NCBI RefSeq assembly: GCF_000143415.4 | Contig: NW_003314291.1 | Location: forward strand, 1,158,517-1,222,516 | Source of the DNA: Selaginella moellendorffii | Taxonomy: Eukaryota > Streptophyta > Lycopodiopsida > Selaginellales > Selaginellaceae | Direction of reading: 5' to 3' | DNA length: 64,000 nt | In this document: one piece after another, positions 21,180-31,926 of the stretch | How the letters are laid out: the number at the start of each line of letters is the position of its first letter | How positions within the stretch are numbered: the stretch's first letter is position 1 | The notes under the pieces: generated by a model | Databases searched by the model: none | What the model was told of the DNA's origin: nothing | What the model saw: only the letters and a program-made list of their open reading frames with translations | Made by a program: the position numbers and the translations under genes

Positions 21180-22600
21180 GAATGAAATCCATGCAAGGTT
21201 GTGGAGCCTCCCAGCATAGGCTTTCAAACCCGGTGCTGCGAAGGTTCAGACACAAGCGGCGGCCTCGGCGCCAACAAGTCCTCCCATCGCAGGTGAGCTC
21301 TCGATCTCTATTTCTCTCGCTCGATCGAGAATGCATGCCCTTGCATGCGCGATTTCTTCTCAATCTCACTCCATGTCTTGCAGCTCGCCTTGTCTGGTTC
21401 CAATGGCTGCCATTGCCAAAGCAATTGCGATGACTGCCGCAGCTGAGTATCGATCGCTTTGTTTTCTTTTCTTCTTTCATGAAAGCTTGGATTTTTTTCT
21501 CTCTCTTTGCATGCACAGGGAGAGCATCGCGAAGCAAGACAGCAGCAAGGCTTCGCAGATCATGCACTCGCTCTCTCCCGAGAAGATCGAGATGTTTAAG
21601 TCGCTCGAGGGCTGGGCGGAGGAATCCATCATTCCTCCGGCTGGTGGAGAAATGCTGGCAGCCCCAGGACTATCTCCCGGAGCCATCCTCGGAGAGCTTC
21701 TACGACGAGGTCCGTGAGCTGAGGGAGCGAGCCAAGAGCTTAATTCTTCTGCCTCGTCGGGGACATGATCACCGAGGAAGCGCTGCCAACTTACTTGACG
21801 ATGCTCAACACTCTCGATGGCACCCGCGACGAGACCGGTGCGAGCCCGAGTGCGTGGGCACTGTGGGGGCGTGCCTGGACTGCCGAGGAGAATCGCCATG
21901 GTGATTTGCTCAACAAGTATCTCTAGCTCACTGGACGAGTCGATATGAAGCAAATCGAGAAGACGATCCAGTACTTGATCGGTTCTGGAATGGTAAAGAG
22001 CCAGAGTTTCTTCTTTCTCGGGAACTCAAAAGTTCGGGTTTTCCATCCTTGCAGGACCGAGAACAATCCATACCTCAGGTTCATCTACAAGTCCTTCCAG
22101 GAGGAAGCCACCTCCATCTCTCACGGCAACACTGCTCGCCATGCCAAGGAGCACGGAGACCACAAGCTCGCGACTGTTTGCAGCCTCATCGCATCCGACG
22201 AGAAGTGGCACGAGAATGCTTACACCAGGACCGTGGAGAAGCTGTTTGAGATCGATCCAGAGGGCGCAATGCTGGGGCTGGAGGACATGATGATGAAGAA
22301 GATCTCCATGCCGGCTCATCTCATGTACGACGGCCAGGACAAGAACCTGTTTGAGCACTTCTCTTTGGTGGCACAGAGGACGGGGGTATACACTGCCAAG
22401 GATTAAGCAGGAATTCTGGAGCACTTGGTCAAGAGATGGATCGTAGAGTCCATCACTGGATTGTCTGCTCACGCGCTAAAGGCCCAGGATTTCATGTGTG
22501 GTCTCCGTCCTCGGATCTTGAGATTGGAAGAGTGAGCTCACAGCAGGGTGAAAAAGGGCCCCAAGACTGGAATGTTTAGCTGGAGGGAAGTCGTTCTCTA
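21180..22600 (+). pseudogene. Stearoyl-ACP desaturase pseudogene
   Basis: The plastid delta-9 stearoyl-ACP desaturase sequence is readable nearly end to end but across several frames. A transit-peptide-like exon at about 21190-21440 is followed by [83 protein letters not shown], an intron 21991-22055, [41 protein letters not shown] and [18 protein letters not shown]. The di-iron ligand motifs EENRHG and SDEKWHE are still present. Lesions: frame shifts near 21650 and 21760, a TAG in KYL-stop-LTGR, a TAA after YTAKD and a TGA in RLEE-stop-A. These exclude a working enzyme. Confidence 0.88.
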
Positions 22601-22817
22601 GGTTTAAAAGGTAAAAGGTGTACATTATGAGTTAATGTTCCAATAATTTGCTTTATTTTATTTTGTTTAGACATCAAACAGTCCAACTCAAACAAAAGAG
22701 TTTATAATAAGCATGTGCATTGTTTTATACATTTTCTTCTTTTGATTGTTTAGGAATTAACCAGTGGATATACATAGAATATATTTGAATATTTGAATAT
22801 ATTTTATTATTCAGCGG
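22601..22817. other. AT-rich spacer
   Basis: Contains the presumed 3' end of the desaturase pseudogene and then AT-rich sequence with short tandem ATTTGAATAT units near 22782-22805. No gene. Confidence 0.5.
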
Positions 22818-23190
22818 TGTGAGGTCTAGTTATGCCATAAACTAATATTGGAATTTTGATATCTAATAAAATTGGTGAGTATCAAAATCCCAATATTAGT
22901 ATATAGCATAACTAGACCTCAAGTGATGACCACTTACTCCTGTATATAAATTAAAATTTTTGGATTAACATTTCTGTATTCCAATTTTGCATTTCATGCA
23001 CTCACCACAGTTAATATTCATTTAAATGTAAATAAATTGGTGAGTATCACCAATTTTAGTATATGGCATAACTAGACCTCAAGGAATGACCACTTGCTCC
23101 TGTATATAAATTAAGACTTTTGGATTACTGTTTTTGTATTCCATTTTTGTATTTCATGCACTCACCACAGTTCATTTTCATTTAAAGTTT
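22818..23190. repeat. Family B LTR debris: palindrome plus tandem duplication
   Basis: The sequence begins TGTGAGGTCTAG, like a family B LTR start. Bases 22820-22863 are repeated in reverse at about 22877-22921, making arms of roughly 44 bp around a 13-bp loop. The right arm and the LTR 3' half that follows (CTCCTGTATATAAATTAA, then CATGCACTCACCACAG) are then repeated directly: about 22869-23030 and 23034-23190, roughly 160 bp each. So one LTR end was inverted and the product then duplicated. Confidence 0.8.
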
Positions 23191-24742
23191 CTCAATAAAA
23201 TACATTCTAACTTATTCTACCATCTAATGGTTTGTGATAGTTATATAATTTATAAAATTTGTGAATAAGTTAGCATTTTTGCAACTAATTGAATTGTTTT
23301 TTCTACTGGGGAGAAATATATTGTTTTGCTTTCCAAGCATTTTACCCTTGATATTATAGTTAGTGTGGATGGTTATGGGGAATTTGCAATGGTTTCTAGT
23401 CTTTCAGAATAGTGGAGAGGTGATGTCCCAATGTAATCTCTTGTACTGATATCATTCTTCATATGAACAAAGCAAGAAATCATCTATAACTGATAGGAAA
23501 AATGAGGTTAAGAAAATGGAAGAATACCACAGATAAATGAGTTAAGTATACCTTAAACTCTTTGACTTTTTATTGAGATTCAATAGCAACATTTGGTGGT
23601 AACACTATCACTTAGCCAGGTCAATCATCAAGGAAACACATTAGTAAGTGTGATGAGTGTGATGAAAATTGTGTCATTTTTTTTTCTTTTGGCCATAATT
23701 TTTGAGTTTAGATCCATGATAATATAGATCACTAACATGACAATTCGAATGGCTCAAGAATCCAAACCAAGGTTATAGTTTGTCCTTGTTTTTTTAGCAA
23801 GATTTAATTTCATTGAGATGGCAAAGAAAAATAGTTTATTGATCACGAATTAATGTCAAGGATAATGCCCTATGAGTGGTTTGTGAAGGATTTCACAACA
23901 AACATATATTGTCTCTACTTGTTAGCAACTGTTTATAATTGTAATATATTTTAACTCTCTCTCTTTAATCCAAGGGGAAAAGTGACAATATATTTAAATT
24001 TCATCCCATGATACATTTTAAAATGCTGATCAACAACTTTTATTAAGCCTAAGAGAATTAACACCTTCTTTAGAGATGTTGATATCTTCATTGACTTGGA
24101 AATGAAAATGTTAGTTCCTTTTAGTTTAATAAGAGTTCTTAGTCAATGAATCCTTTAGCTCAACAAAGGTTGTTATGGATGCTTTACAAGACAAAAAAAA
24201 TATTTATGAATACTTAATACTTGTGTCATTTGCCCATCTCTCTCCCTTTAACCCTATTGAAAAAGGGGCAATTATTTTTTATAAGAAAGTCTTTAATGGA
24301 TATTTTATCTTTATTTTCCCTTTAAGGTTTTAACAATTTATAGTGACAGTATATGTAAATATCATACTACAATTATATACAACTTTGTGAGTTTGTGAAA
24401 ATATTTTGATATTTTGAATATTCTTTATGGAGATATAAGACTTTGTTAAGCTATTAACACATCATATCACATTACCTCTATATCATTCCACTCACAAAAA
24501 TTCTTCATCCCTCTTATTTATGAAAATTGCTATTATTTCTTGTTATGCCCACTATAAACTCAGTATAAGTTGTATTTTGAAATATTGCTCATCACTTATA
24601 TCCTTAGTCTTGATCGCCTCCTGGAAATATAAAAAAATAAATAAAAAATCTATTATCTATATAAGGAATTATAAGAAAAAACTGTTGATATGGATTGCAT
24701 TATAAGTAATTTCCATTTATAATAATTTAAAACATGTTGTCA
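23191..24742. other. AT-rich region, no supported gene
   Basis: About 1.5 kb of AT-rich sequence with frequent stops on both strands. I see no conserved protein segment, RNA gene or repeat structure beyond poly-A/T runs. Confidence 0.5.
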
Positions 24743-26284
24743 TGTCAAAGTGTACAACTATAATGCTATAATAATATTAATGTAGTGGGATTTTGGTAGC
24801 TATTAGATTGGTTTTAATTTGGACCAATAAGTTAGGGTTTTTGGGTTAATTGATATGCATATTTTTTGTATTCTTTTTTTATATTCTATGCACTCATATT
24901 GTTAAAGATTATTTATGGCTAGTGGTGCCTTCAATCTTTATTCCACACTTTCTCCATGCTTACCATGATTTTCCTATTTTAGACGGGTATATAGAACATC
25001 ATTGTGTGATTAAGAAAATGCGCAAGTTTTTCTATTAGCCAGAAATGTGATGTGATGTTATCCAATATGTATGTAATTATGTTTAATGCCAAACTCATAA
25101 TACTCTATCTCATGTTGCAGAAGGATAGTTGGAGTCAATTGCAATTTGTCATCCATTTGAATTTGTGGTATTTGATTTGATGAGGCATTTTCCACAATTG
25201 ATTATTGATAATAAGTATGTCATTATTACTTTTGACTATTTGACTCGTTGAGTGGAAATTGAAACTCTTATTAATGTGTCTACAACAGTTATTGAATATT
25301 TCTTCCTCAATCTTGTGGTGTTCTAAGAATTCTGTCTAGAGTGAATTCTTTCAGATAATAGTACCTTATTTATAGTTAAAGCATTTCACATATTAATGTC
25401 TCGGTTGGGGATATACCACACTTACACAAGTGTTTGTTATCCATAGTTAGATGGTTTGGTAAAATGGCTTGTTTAGACATTTAAAGGGGTGATTGTGAAA
25501 TACGTGAACTTTCAACATTTAAATTGAGATGGTTATTTGTCTTCTCTTTAATATGTGTATATTATAGGGGTGTGAAGTTCTATTGGTGTTTCATTATATA
25601 AATTCCTATATGGTTATGATCCGATACTACCTACAAAATTGAGTTTACCTTTACAATTGCTATGAGCTATTTATAATAAGTTTTGGGTTCAGTATTTGAC
25701 AAGCATGTCCAAGTAGAGTTTGCTGAACACCTGGGTTACATATAAGTGAGACAACAATAATGTTATAACTTTTATTTTGTCAACTTGCAAAGTATAAAAT
25801 GGATGACTTAGTGTTGGTCTATTTTTTCTTAATCTTATGGTACGTGGTTTGTCTAAAGGGTTTTTTGCTTAGTGGAAGGGACTGTATTAAGTTGGACCGC
25901 AAATTTATGAAATTCGGCATAACATCCAACAAGCCAATCCTCCAAAAATTATGTATGCACAAAGGCTAAAATGCATTATACAAAAGGATTAATAATAATT
26001 GGCACCATTTATAGATCCACCAATGCCTCTTTTTAATGTTTTTTTAGATCCTAATCTATCAACTAAAAATTTTTAATTATCTTCCATCATTCTGAAAAGA
26101 GGGGTTGATGTGAGCTCTAAGTGTACAACTATAATGTTATATATTAATAATTAACATAATGGGATTTTGATAGTTGCTAAATTGGTTTCAATTTAGACCA
26201 TTTGCTCTTGTATATAAATTAAGGATTTTGGATTAATTGATATGCACATTTCTATATTCCATTTCCATATTCTATGCACTTACA
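24743..26284 (+). mobile_element. Family B deletion derivative: LTR-integrase-LTR
   Basis: A 5' LTR (24743-24898, ends CACTCATA) is followed within a few bases by GGCTAGTGGTGCCTTC, which in the element at 57630 lies in the integrase zinc-finger region (61246). From there the two run parallel through the integrase core to the 3' LTR at 26109-26284 (starts TGTGAGCT, ends CACTTACA). Gag, protease, RT and RNase H are therefore missing as one block of about 3.4 kb. The integrase has many stops. No matching target duplication is visible. Confidence 0.8.
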
Positions 26285-26565
26285 CATTATTCTTTAAAAT
26301 ATCTCTTTATATTTATTTTCTAAACCTTATAGGCAAATAAGAATCTGATATTGTTATTTTCATTCTCTTAAAGATCTCCACTAGAAAGCTGCTCGCATTG
26401 AGATTGATGCCCTAGTGCTGCTCAGTCTGATTCATGTGATTCTCATATAGCAGTTTCCATCGCTGAAATGCTCAAGAGATGCGTGAAACTTTGCAATTTC
26501 ATCTTTGCCTTAAGATGATGTAGCTAGAGAACTCACTTAGCAGGAGAGAGGCATGGATCAATACC
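26285..26565. other. Unique sequence split by the chromovirus insertion
   Basis: Together with 31612-31900 this was one continuous stretch before the insertion at CAGCA. No coding sequence is recognisable in it. Confidence 0.5.
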
Positions 26566-26570
26566 CAGCA
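26566..26570. repeat. Target-site duplication, left copy
   Basis: CAGCA immediately before the LTR start TGAAACG; the same five bases follow the right LTR at 31607-31611. Confidence 0.9.
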
Positions 26571-26682
26571 TGAAACGAACAAGAGAGCGAACCCTAGGCC
26601 AACCTCCCAACCCTTAAGGCATTACGGCCTTAAATCCCACAGGCCATGGAATATTCTTGGAATATTCCCGTGGTTCATGTCA
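26571..26682 (-). repeat. 3' LTR of the chromovirus
   Basis: 112 bp. Contains GGCATTACGGCC and the inverted pair GGAATATTC-TTGGAATATTCC. Differs from the other LTR by G/A changes and one inserted G. Confidence 0.92.
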
Positions 26683-26696
26683 TTCTCCCCTCCCTC
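26683..26696 (-). other. Polypurine tract
   Basis: On the minus strand GAGGGAGGGGAGAA directly abuts the 3' LTR start TGACAT. This is the expected plus-strand primer of reverse transcription. Confidence 0.85.
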
Positions 26697-26699
26697 ATG

Positions 26700-26929
26700 A
26701 CCCAGCCATATACGGTAGCCTCGAGAAGCTAAACGAGCTTCACATGAAGGGAGTCCAAGGCAATACGACCATGGAGAAAAGATGTGCAAACGGCAACACC
26801 AACGTCGCGACAAATGGTCACGAAAGAAAGAAAGCAATACGGCTTTCTCACATGACAATACGGTCATGGAAACAAGAGAATGAGAATAGAACAAACGGCT
26901 CAAATCATATAGCAATACGGCTATAGAAC
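26700..26929 (-). repeat. 3' untranslated part with CAATACGGNC repeats
   Basis: Between the polypurine tract and the end of pol, the phrase CAATACG(G/A)(C/T)C recurs four times at intervals of 50 to 70 bp (about 26762, 26838, 26858, 26912). The role is unknown; a packaging or RNA-structure role is possible. Confidence 0.5.
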
Positions 26930-29900
26930 TCAATTCTCCCCTTCCTCAGGAATGTCATCCAAGTCATAACCAAAACTCGGAAACACTCTCTTCACGTTAT
27001 CCTCAGTTTCCCATGTAGCTTCGTCCATGGAATAACCATTCCACTGAACTAACAACTCCCTAGTTGTTTTCCGGCGTGTTTTCACCAATCTTTGAGCAAG
27101 AATATTGGCCGGACCAGCCTTCTCTGCATCAATCTCTGGAACCTAGATGATGGACTGATCCACGATATCACCAGAGTGCAAACATGCTTTAAGCTTGCTC
27201 ACATGGAACGTTGAATGAATCTTCGAACTAACTGGCAAATCCAAAGTGTATGCAAGATCCCCCACACGCTGTAAAATTGTCCAAGGCCCACAATACCATG
27301 GGGACAACTTAGCACTACCACTTCCTTTTAGAGATCGTTGTGCATCCGACAGCTTAAGGAAAACCTTATCACCAACTTTGTACTCTTGATGACGACGATG
27401 CTCATCAGCCAATCTTTTGTCTCGTTCTTGAGCTTGCCTCATGTTCAATTTTGCCAACTCAAGCTTGTCTTGCATATCCTCCAGGAAATCACAAGCATGA
27501 GGAACCCGAACTAAAGCCAAATTCAAACTCACAAGAGACCTAGGCTCATAGCCATACATCGCCATAAAAGGAGACATGCCAATAGCCGATTGATAAGCGC
27601 TATTGTGAGCAAACTGAAGCAAAGGCAAGTATTTTTCCCATACTCCCTGTCGAGTCAAGTTTCCCACAAAAGACCGTAGCATATCTTCTAATAGTTGATT
27701 CATGCGTTCTGTCTGCCTATCAGATTGTGGATGCTCACCACTACTCATGCTCAGTTTAGTCTCTAGTTTTTCAAAGACCGTTTGCCAAAATTTGGACGTG
27801 AACTTAGGATCCCGATCACTCACAATGTCACCCGGCAAACCATAGAGACTAAATAACCGGTCTACAAACAACTAAGCAAGTTCAGAAGCTTTTATCGTTG
27901 TCTTCACAGGGAAGAAGTGAGCCATCTTCGTCAAACGATCCACAACAACCCAAATAGCATCATTTCCTCGAAAGGTTTTGGGCAAACCAGTGATAAAGTC
28001 CATCGAGATGCTATCCCACTTATTCTTGGGTACACGTAAAGGATGATAGAGGCTAGCAAGCTTCTGATGATCAACTTTGACCGCCTGGCAGGTCAAGCAA
28101 CCACGTACGTACTTCTCAACATCTGACTTCATCCCAGGCCAAAAGAAATGCCTCTTCACCAACATATACATTCTCAATACCCCCGGATGCCCAACACTTG
28201 GCACATCATGACACTCAACCAAAATCCGTTTGATGAGTTTGTCAACACGAGGAACTACTACACGTCCCTTCTTCACCAGGATTCCATCTCGTATTTCGAA
28301 TGACGCAAACTTGTCACCCTTTAAATCTGTAGAGGCGTCCCTCAACAAAACCTTCGCACGAATATCAATGATAAAGGAGTCGAAGTCAACAAACTCCTTA
28401 AGCTCATCCAAGAGATCGCTGGATAGCTTCATGAATGAGATAGAATTTACTATTCTGGACAACGCATCAGCCACCTTATTATCACCTCCATGCTTGTACC
28501 GGATCTTAACAGACATCTCCTGTAGGAACTCATGCCAACGAGCAAGGTGGCCTCGAAGATCCTTTTGTCGACTGAAATATTGGAGAGATTGATGGTTTGA
28601 ATCCACATGGAAGTCCGATCCATAGAGATAATGTCGCCATTCCTTCACAGCAGCAATCACAGCATACAACTCCTTGTCTCGAGTAGGCCAATTCCGCTGT
28701 GTGGCATCAAACTTATGGCTCATGTACGCAAGAGGATGCCCAACTTGAAGCAAAATAGCTCCAATAGCAATGTCACTTGCATCTGTCTCGACCACAAGAG
28801 GCTTTTCAGGATCAAAAATCTTCAACACCGGAGCAGAGATACAACATTGCTTCAAACGTTGAAATGCCACTTCACACTTCTCATCCCAACCATGAATAGT
28901 AGCATGTTTCGACGTATTCTGGAGAAGATCAGTTAAAGGGGCTGTTATCCCTGAAAAGTCCTTCACAAATCGTCGAAAAACTCCAGCCATACCAAGGAAA
29001 CTACGGAGATCATGCACTGTGGAAGGTATAGGCCAATCAACCACGGCCTGAATCTTTGCGGGATCAGCTCTCACTCCATGTACTGAAATCAAATGCCCGA
29101 GATATCCAATCTCCTCTAAAAAAAACTCGCACTTGGATAACTTCGAGTAGAGCTTGTTGTCCCTCAAAAGTTGTAAAACACTTCGCACATGCATCTCATG
29201 TTCCTCCATGGAAGAGCTGAATACCAGGATATCATCAAAATAATCAATTGCAAACTTTCCCAAGTAAGGTTGTAGAACGTGATTCATCAATCTCTGAAAA
29301 GTTGCAGGAGCATTTGTCAAACCAAACGGCATCACTAAAAACTCGTAGTGACCTGTCCTTGTCCGAAATGCAGTTTTCGGAACATCCTCTGGCTGGACAC
29401 AAATCTGATGATATCCTTGCCTCAAATCAATCTTCGAAAAATATCGAGCTCCACGAAGACGATCAAGCAAATCATCGATACGAGGGATCGGGAACATATT
29501 CTTCACTGTCCTATCATTTAATCCCTTGTAGTTCACGCAGAGACGCCATGTACCATCTTTCTTTTTGACCATCACCACTGGAGCAGCCCAAGGAGACTTA
29601 CTGATCCGTAACCACCCTTTCCGAAGGTATTCAGCAAGCTGCCTATTAATCTCCTCATCTTCAGCGGGACTAGTACGAGTCGGTTGTCGCTGAAAAGGAG
29701 TAGCTCCAGGAACCAAGTCAATTTCATGCTGAATTCCACGTTCTGGAGGCAAACCATCAGGTAACTCATCCGGAAATACGTCACGGAACTCCTCCTGAAT
29801 GGAATCCACCTATGCCTCATGCCCACGAACGTACTCCAAATCAGACATGATCATATTAGAAAGAAACGGGTACACCACAAAAGAATTAGCTATCTCATGC

Positions 29901-31465
29901 ATGCATGTCACCAACTCCAAAGCGTTAATCAATGGAGTATCACTATTGTCTGTCCCGACAATCTCTTTGATAGTGCCACCAACTTCGATACGCAGAACAT
30001 TGCGCTCCCAATCGATCCCTGGCTTCCTGTCATAAAACCATTCCTTCCCAAGAATAACGTCTGTGCGACCAAGATCCATAACCTGAAACGAAGGATGGTC
30101 GAGAATCCCTTGAACCGTCAAAGGAACACTCGGAGCCCATTCACCGTAAACACGAGTGCTATGTCCATCTGCCATAACCACCTCGTAGATTACTGAACTC
30201 TTTTCCACAGGCAAACCAAGGTTCTTCACCACCTTAGAGCTCAAAAAATTGTGTGTAGCACCTGGATCGAAAAGAATACTAACAGCATGTCCTTGAATGT
30301 CCCCCTTGGCCTTCACAAGTTGATTGCGCATAGAACCATTAATCTCTACAGAGTTGATACGAACTCGAGACTTAGATTTTTGAACTTTTGCCACAGGGTG
30401 TGGAAGAGCCACCACAACAGATGCCTGAGCTGTATCCACGATGGATTCCACCACATTCACCTTAGCATTCTTTGATCCCTTCACAAGAGGACAATCCTTG
30501 CCATGATGTCCAGCCTTATGACAACGAAAACAATTGCCCTCCATCTTGTCCTTCTCTCGTTGGTCTAACCGATGTCTTTTTGCTTCATTGCCATCTCCAC
30601 TCTTCGAGCTACGATGAAGCAATGGCCGTTTCTTCCCTGAAAATGAAGTATTGGTGGGTTGGTCATCACGTTGACCACCCCGGAGACCATCCTTTTGACC
30701 AGCGTTGACCGAGTTGACCGACGGTTTGGGCGAAAAGATTTGAGCCTTAGTGATAGCATCAGTCAATGTTGCTGGAAAATCCTTCTTGACCTTCTGCTGC
30801 ACATCCACCGAGCTCAATCCTTTGATAAAACATTGCACCTTTAGCAGCTCATTATAGGTGCCCATGAGACTAAGGCAAAGATCACGGAACTTGCGGGCAT
30901 ACGCATCCAAAGACAAAGTCCCCTGCCAGATCTCTAACAACTGATTCACGAGATCAACCTCTTCAAACTTCTTGACAAACGAAGCGCGGAAAACCTTTAT
31001 CAAATCAGTCCAAGAAGTTGGCATCGGATTAGCTTTGATGTAGTTCTTCCACCACGAAGAAGCATGGCCCGTAAGCTTTGTCACAAAGAAATCTATCTTC
31101 ACCTTATCCTCACAAGGATTGTGAGACCAACAACTTTCCCACAATTCCAACCAAGAATCAACCTCTTGACTATCACAAACATCCGGTGATGATTTCCATT
31201 CCACGATACCATAATCCTTGGCATGCTTGACGTACCAATGGTAATCACGGACATGAGATTGATTCAACCCTTGAGGGTTCATGCGAAGCAAGAAATCCTT
31301 GATGAGATTGACGGAATCCTTAACCTCCTTTATGTCACTCTGAACTGCAGAAATCTGGCGTCCTTGCCGCAGAACGACATCATCAAGAGTCTCTTCCGCA
31401 TCGTCATGGCTATCCTCACTAACGCCATACTCCTTATCAGGATCAATATCTTGCTCACCCGCCAT
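26930..31465 (-). pseudogene. Gag-pol polyprotein of the chromovirus, three in-frame TAG codons
   Basis: Starting at MAGEQDIDPDKEYG (31465), which is 19 nt inside the primer site, the frame runs without any shift to TGA at 26930, 1,511 codons. In order: gag with CCHC knuckle CFRCHKAGHHGKDC; protease with FDPGATHNF (Pro in the usual Ser place); RT with [12 protein letters not shown] and catalytic [10 protein letters not shown]; RNase H start [13 protein letters not shown]; integrase zinc finger [10 protein letters not shown] with [11 protein letters not shown] core with [19 protein letters not shown] and SDRQTERMN; GPWTILQRVG; and chromodomain LLVQWNGYSMDEATWE. In-frame TAG codons fall at 29810-29812 (between protease and RT), 27872-27874 (inside integrase) and 27143-27145 (before the chromodomain). 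All catalytic acids remain. As it stands it would give only gag-protease unless the stops are read through. Confidence 0.92.
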
Positions 31466-31482
31466 CCCCAAAAGAACGTGCT

Positions 31483-31494
31483 GCTCCGATACCA
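31483..31494 (-). other. Primer-binding site (initiator-tRNA-Met type)
   Basis: The minus strand reads TGGTATCGGAGC one base after the 5' LTR end. It matches the common plant PBS TGGTATCAGAGC with one mismatch. Confidence 0.85.
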
Positions 31495-31495
31495 A

Positions 31496-31606
31496 TGAAA
31501 CGAACAAGAGAGCGAACCCTAGCCAACCTCCCAACCCTTAAGGCGTTACGGCCTTAAATCCCACAGGCCATGGAATATTCTCGGAATATTCCCGTGGTTC
31601 GTGTCA
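31496..31606 (-). repeat. 5' LTR of the chromovirus
   Basis: 111 bp, nearest NAA35. On the minus strand it starts TGACACGAACCACGGG and ends CGTTTCA. There is no clear TATA box in it, which is not unusual for so short an LTR. Confidence 0.92.
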
Positions 31607-31611
31607 CAGCA
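31607..31611. repeat. Target-site duplication, right copy
   Basis: CAGCA, identical to 26566-26570. Confidence 0.9.
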
Positions 31612-31926
31612 TCTCCAAATCTTTTCGCAATAGGAAGAGCATGCGCTTTGACTGAGGAGCTATGGAGGCTTATGTTGTCTTTCTCTGGTCGCTCCATGCG
31701 AGTGGAGACCTGCATTGCTCAGCGATGATCTCCGCTTGTCCCTCTTTTCCTCTCCGTACGTGAAAGTTCTTCCTGGGCTTCTCGATGTCGTGGACGCTCA
31801 AGTCGTGTGAATCCAGCGCTGGGGCGACGTCTCCACGGCCAGCATGGTCGCGAATAGTAGGATGTACGATAAGATCTTGATTTCTAAGCATTCTTTCGGG
31901 TTTTAGGGTTTTTGATTGGAGCTTCC
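31612..31926 (+). promoter_or_regulatory. NAA35 upstream region with telo-box-like motif
   Basis: Just before the start codon lies GGGTTTTAGGGTTTTTG, which contains the telo-box core AAACCCTAA in reverse with one mismatch. Such motifs are common near starts of housekeeping plant genes. No TATA box is clear. The upstream limit of the region is the chromovirus insertion, so any more distal promoter parts are now 5 kb away. Confidence 0.5.

Larger units (their letters stand above)
26571..31606 (-). mobile_element. Ty3/gypsy chromovirus, structurally complete, very short LTRs
   Basis: Both ends are defined: LTRs 26571-26682 (112 bp) and 31496-31606 (111 bp), differing at four places including one single-base gap, flanked by the perfect duplication CAGCA. 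On the minus strand the LTR runs TGACA to TTTCA. A primer site and a polypurine tract sit at the proper inner edges, and a single 1,511-codon frame encodes gag, protease, RT-RNase H, integrase and chromodomain. The only damage to that frame is three TAG codons. The 5,036-bp length and 112-bp LTRs are at the small end for chromoviruses. The few LTR differences suggest a fairly recent insertion. It points away from NAA35, whose start codon is 320 bp from the right LTR. Confidence 0.95.

Noticed and set aside
29809-29812. Programmed frameshift between gag and pol
   Set aside because: Gag-protease and pol are in the same frame; only a TAG lies between them.
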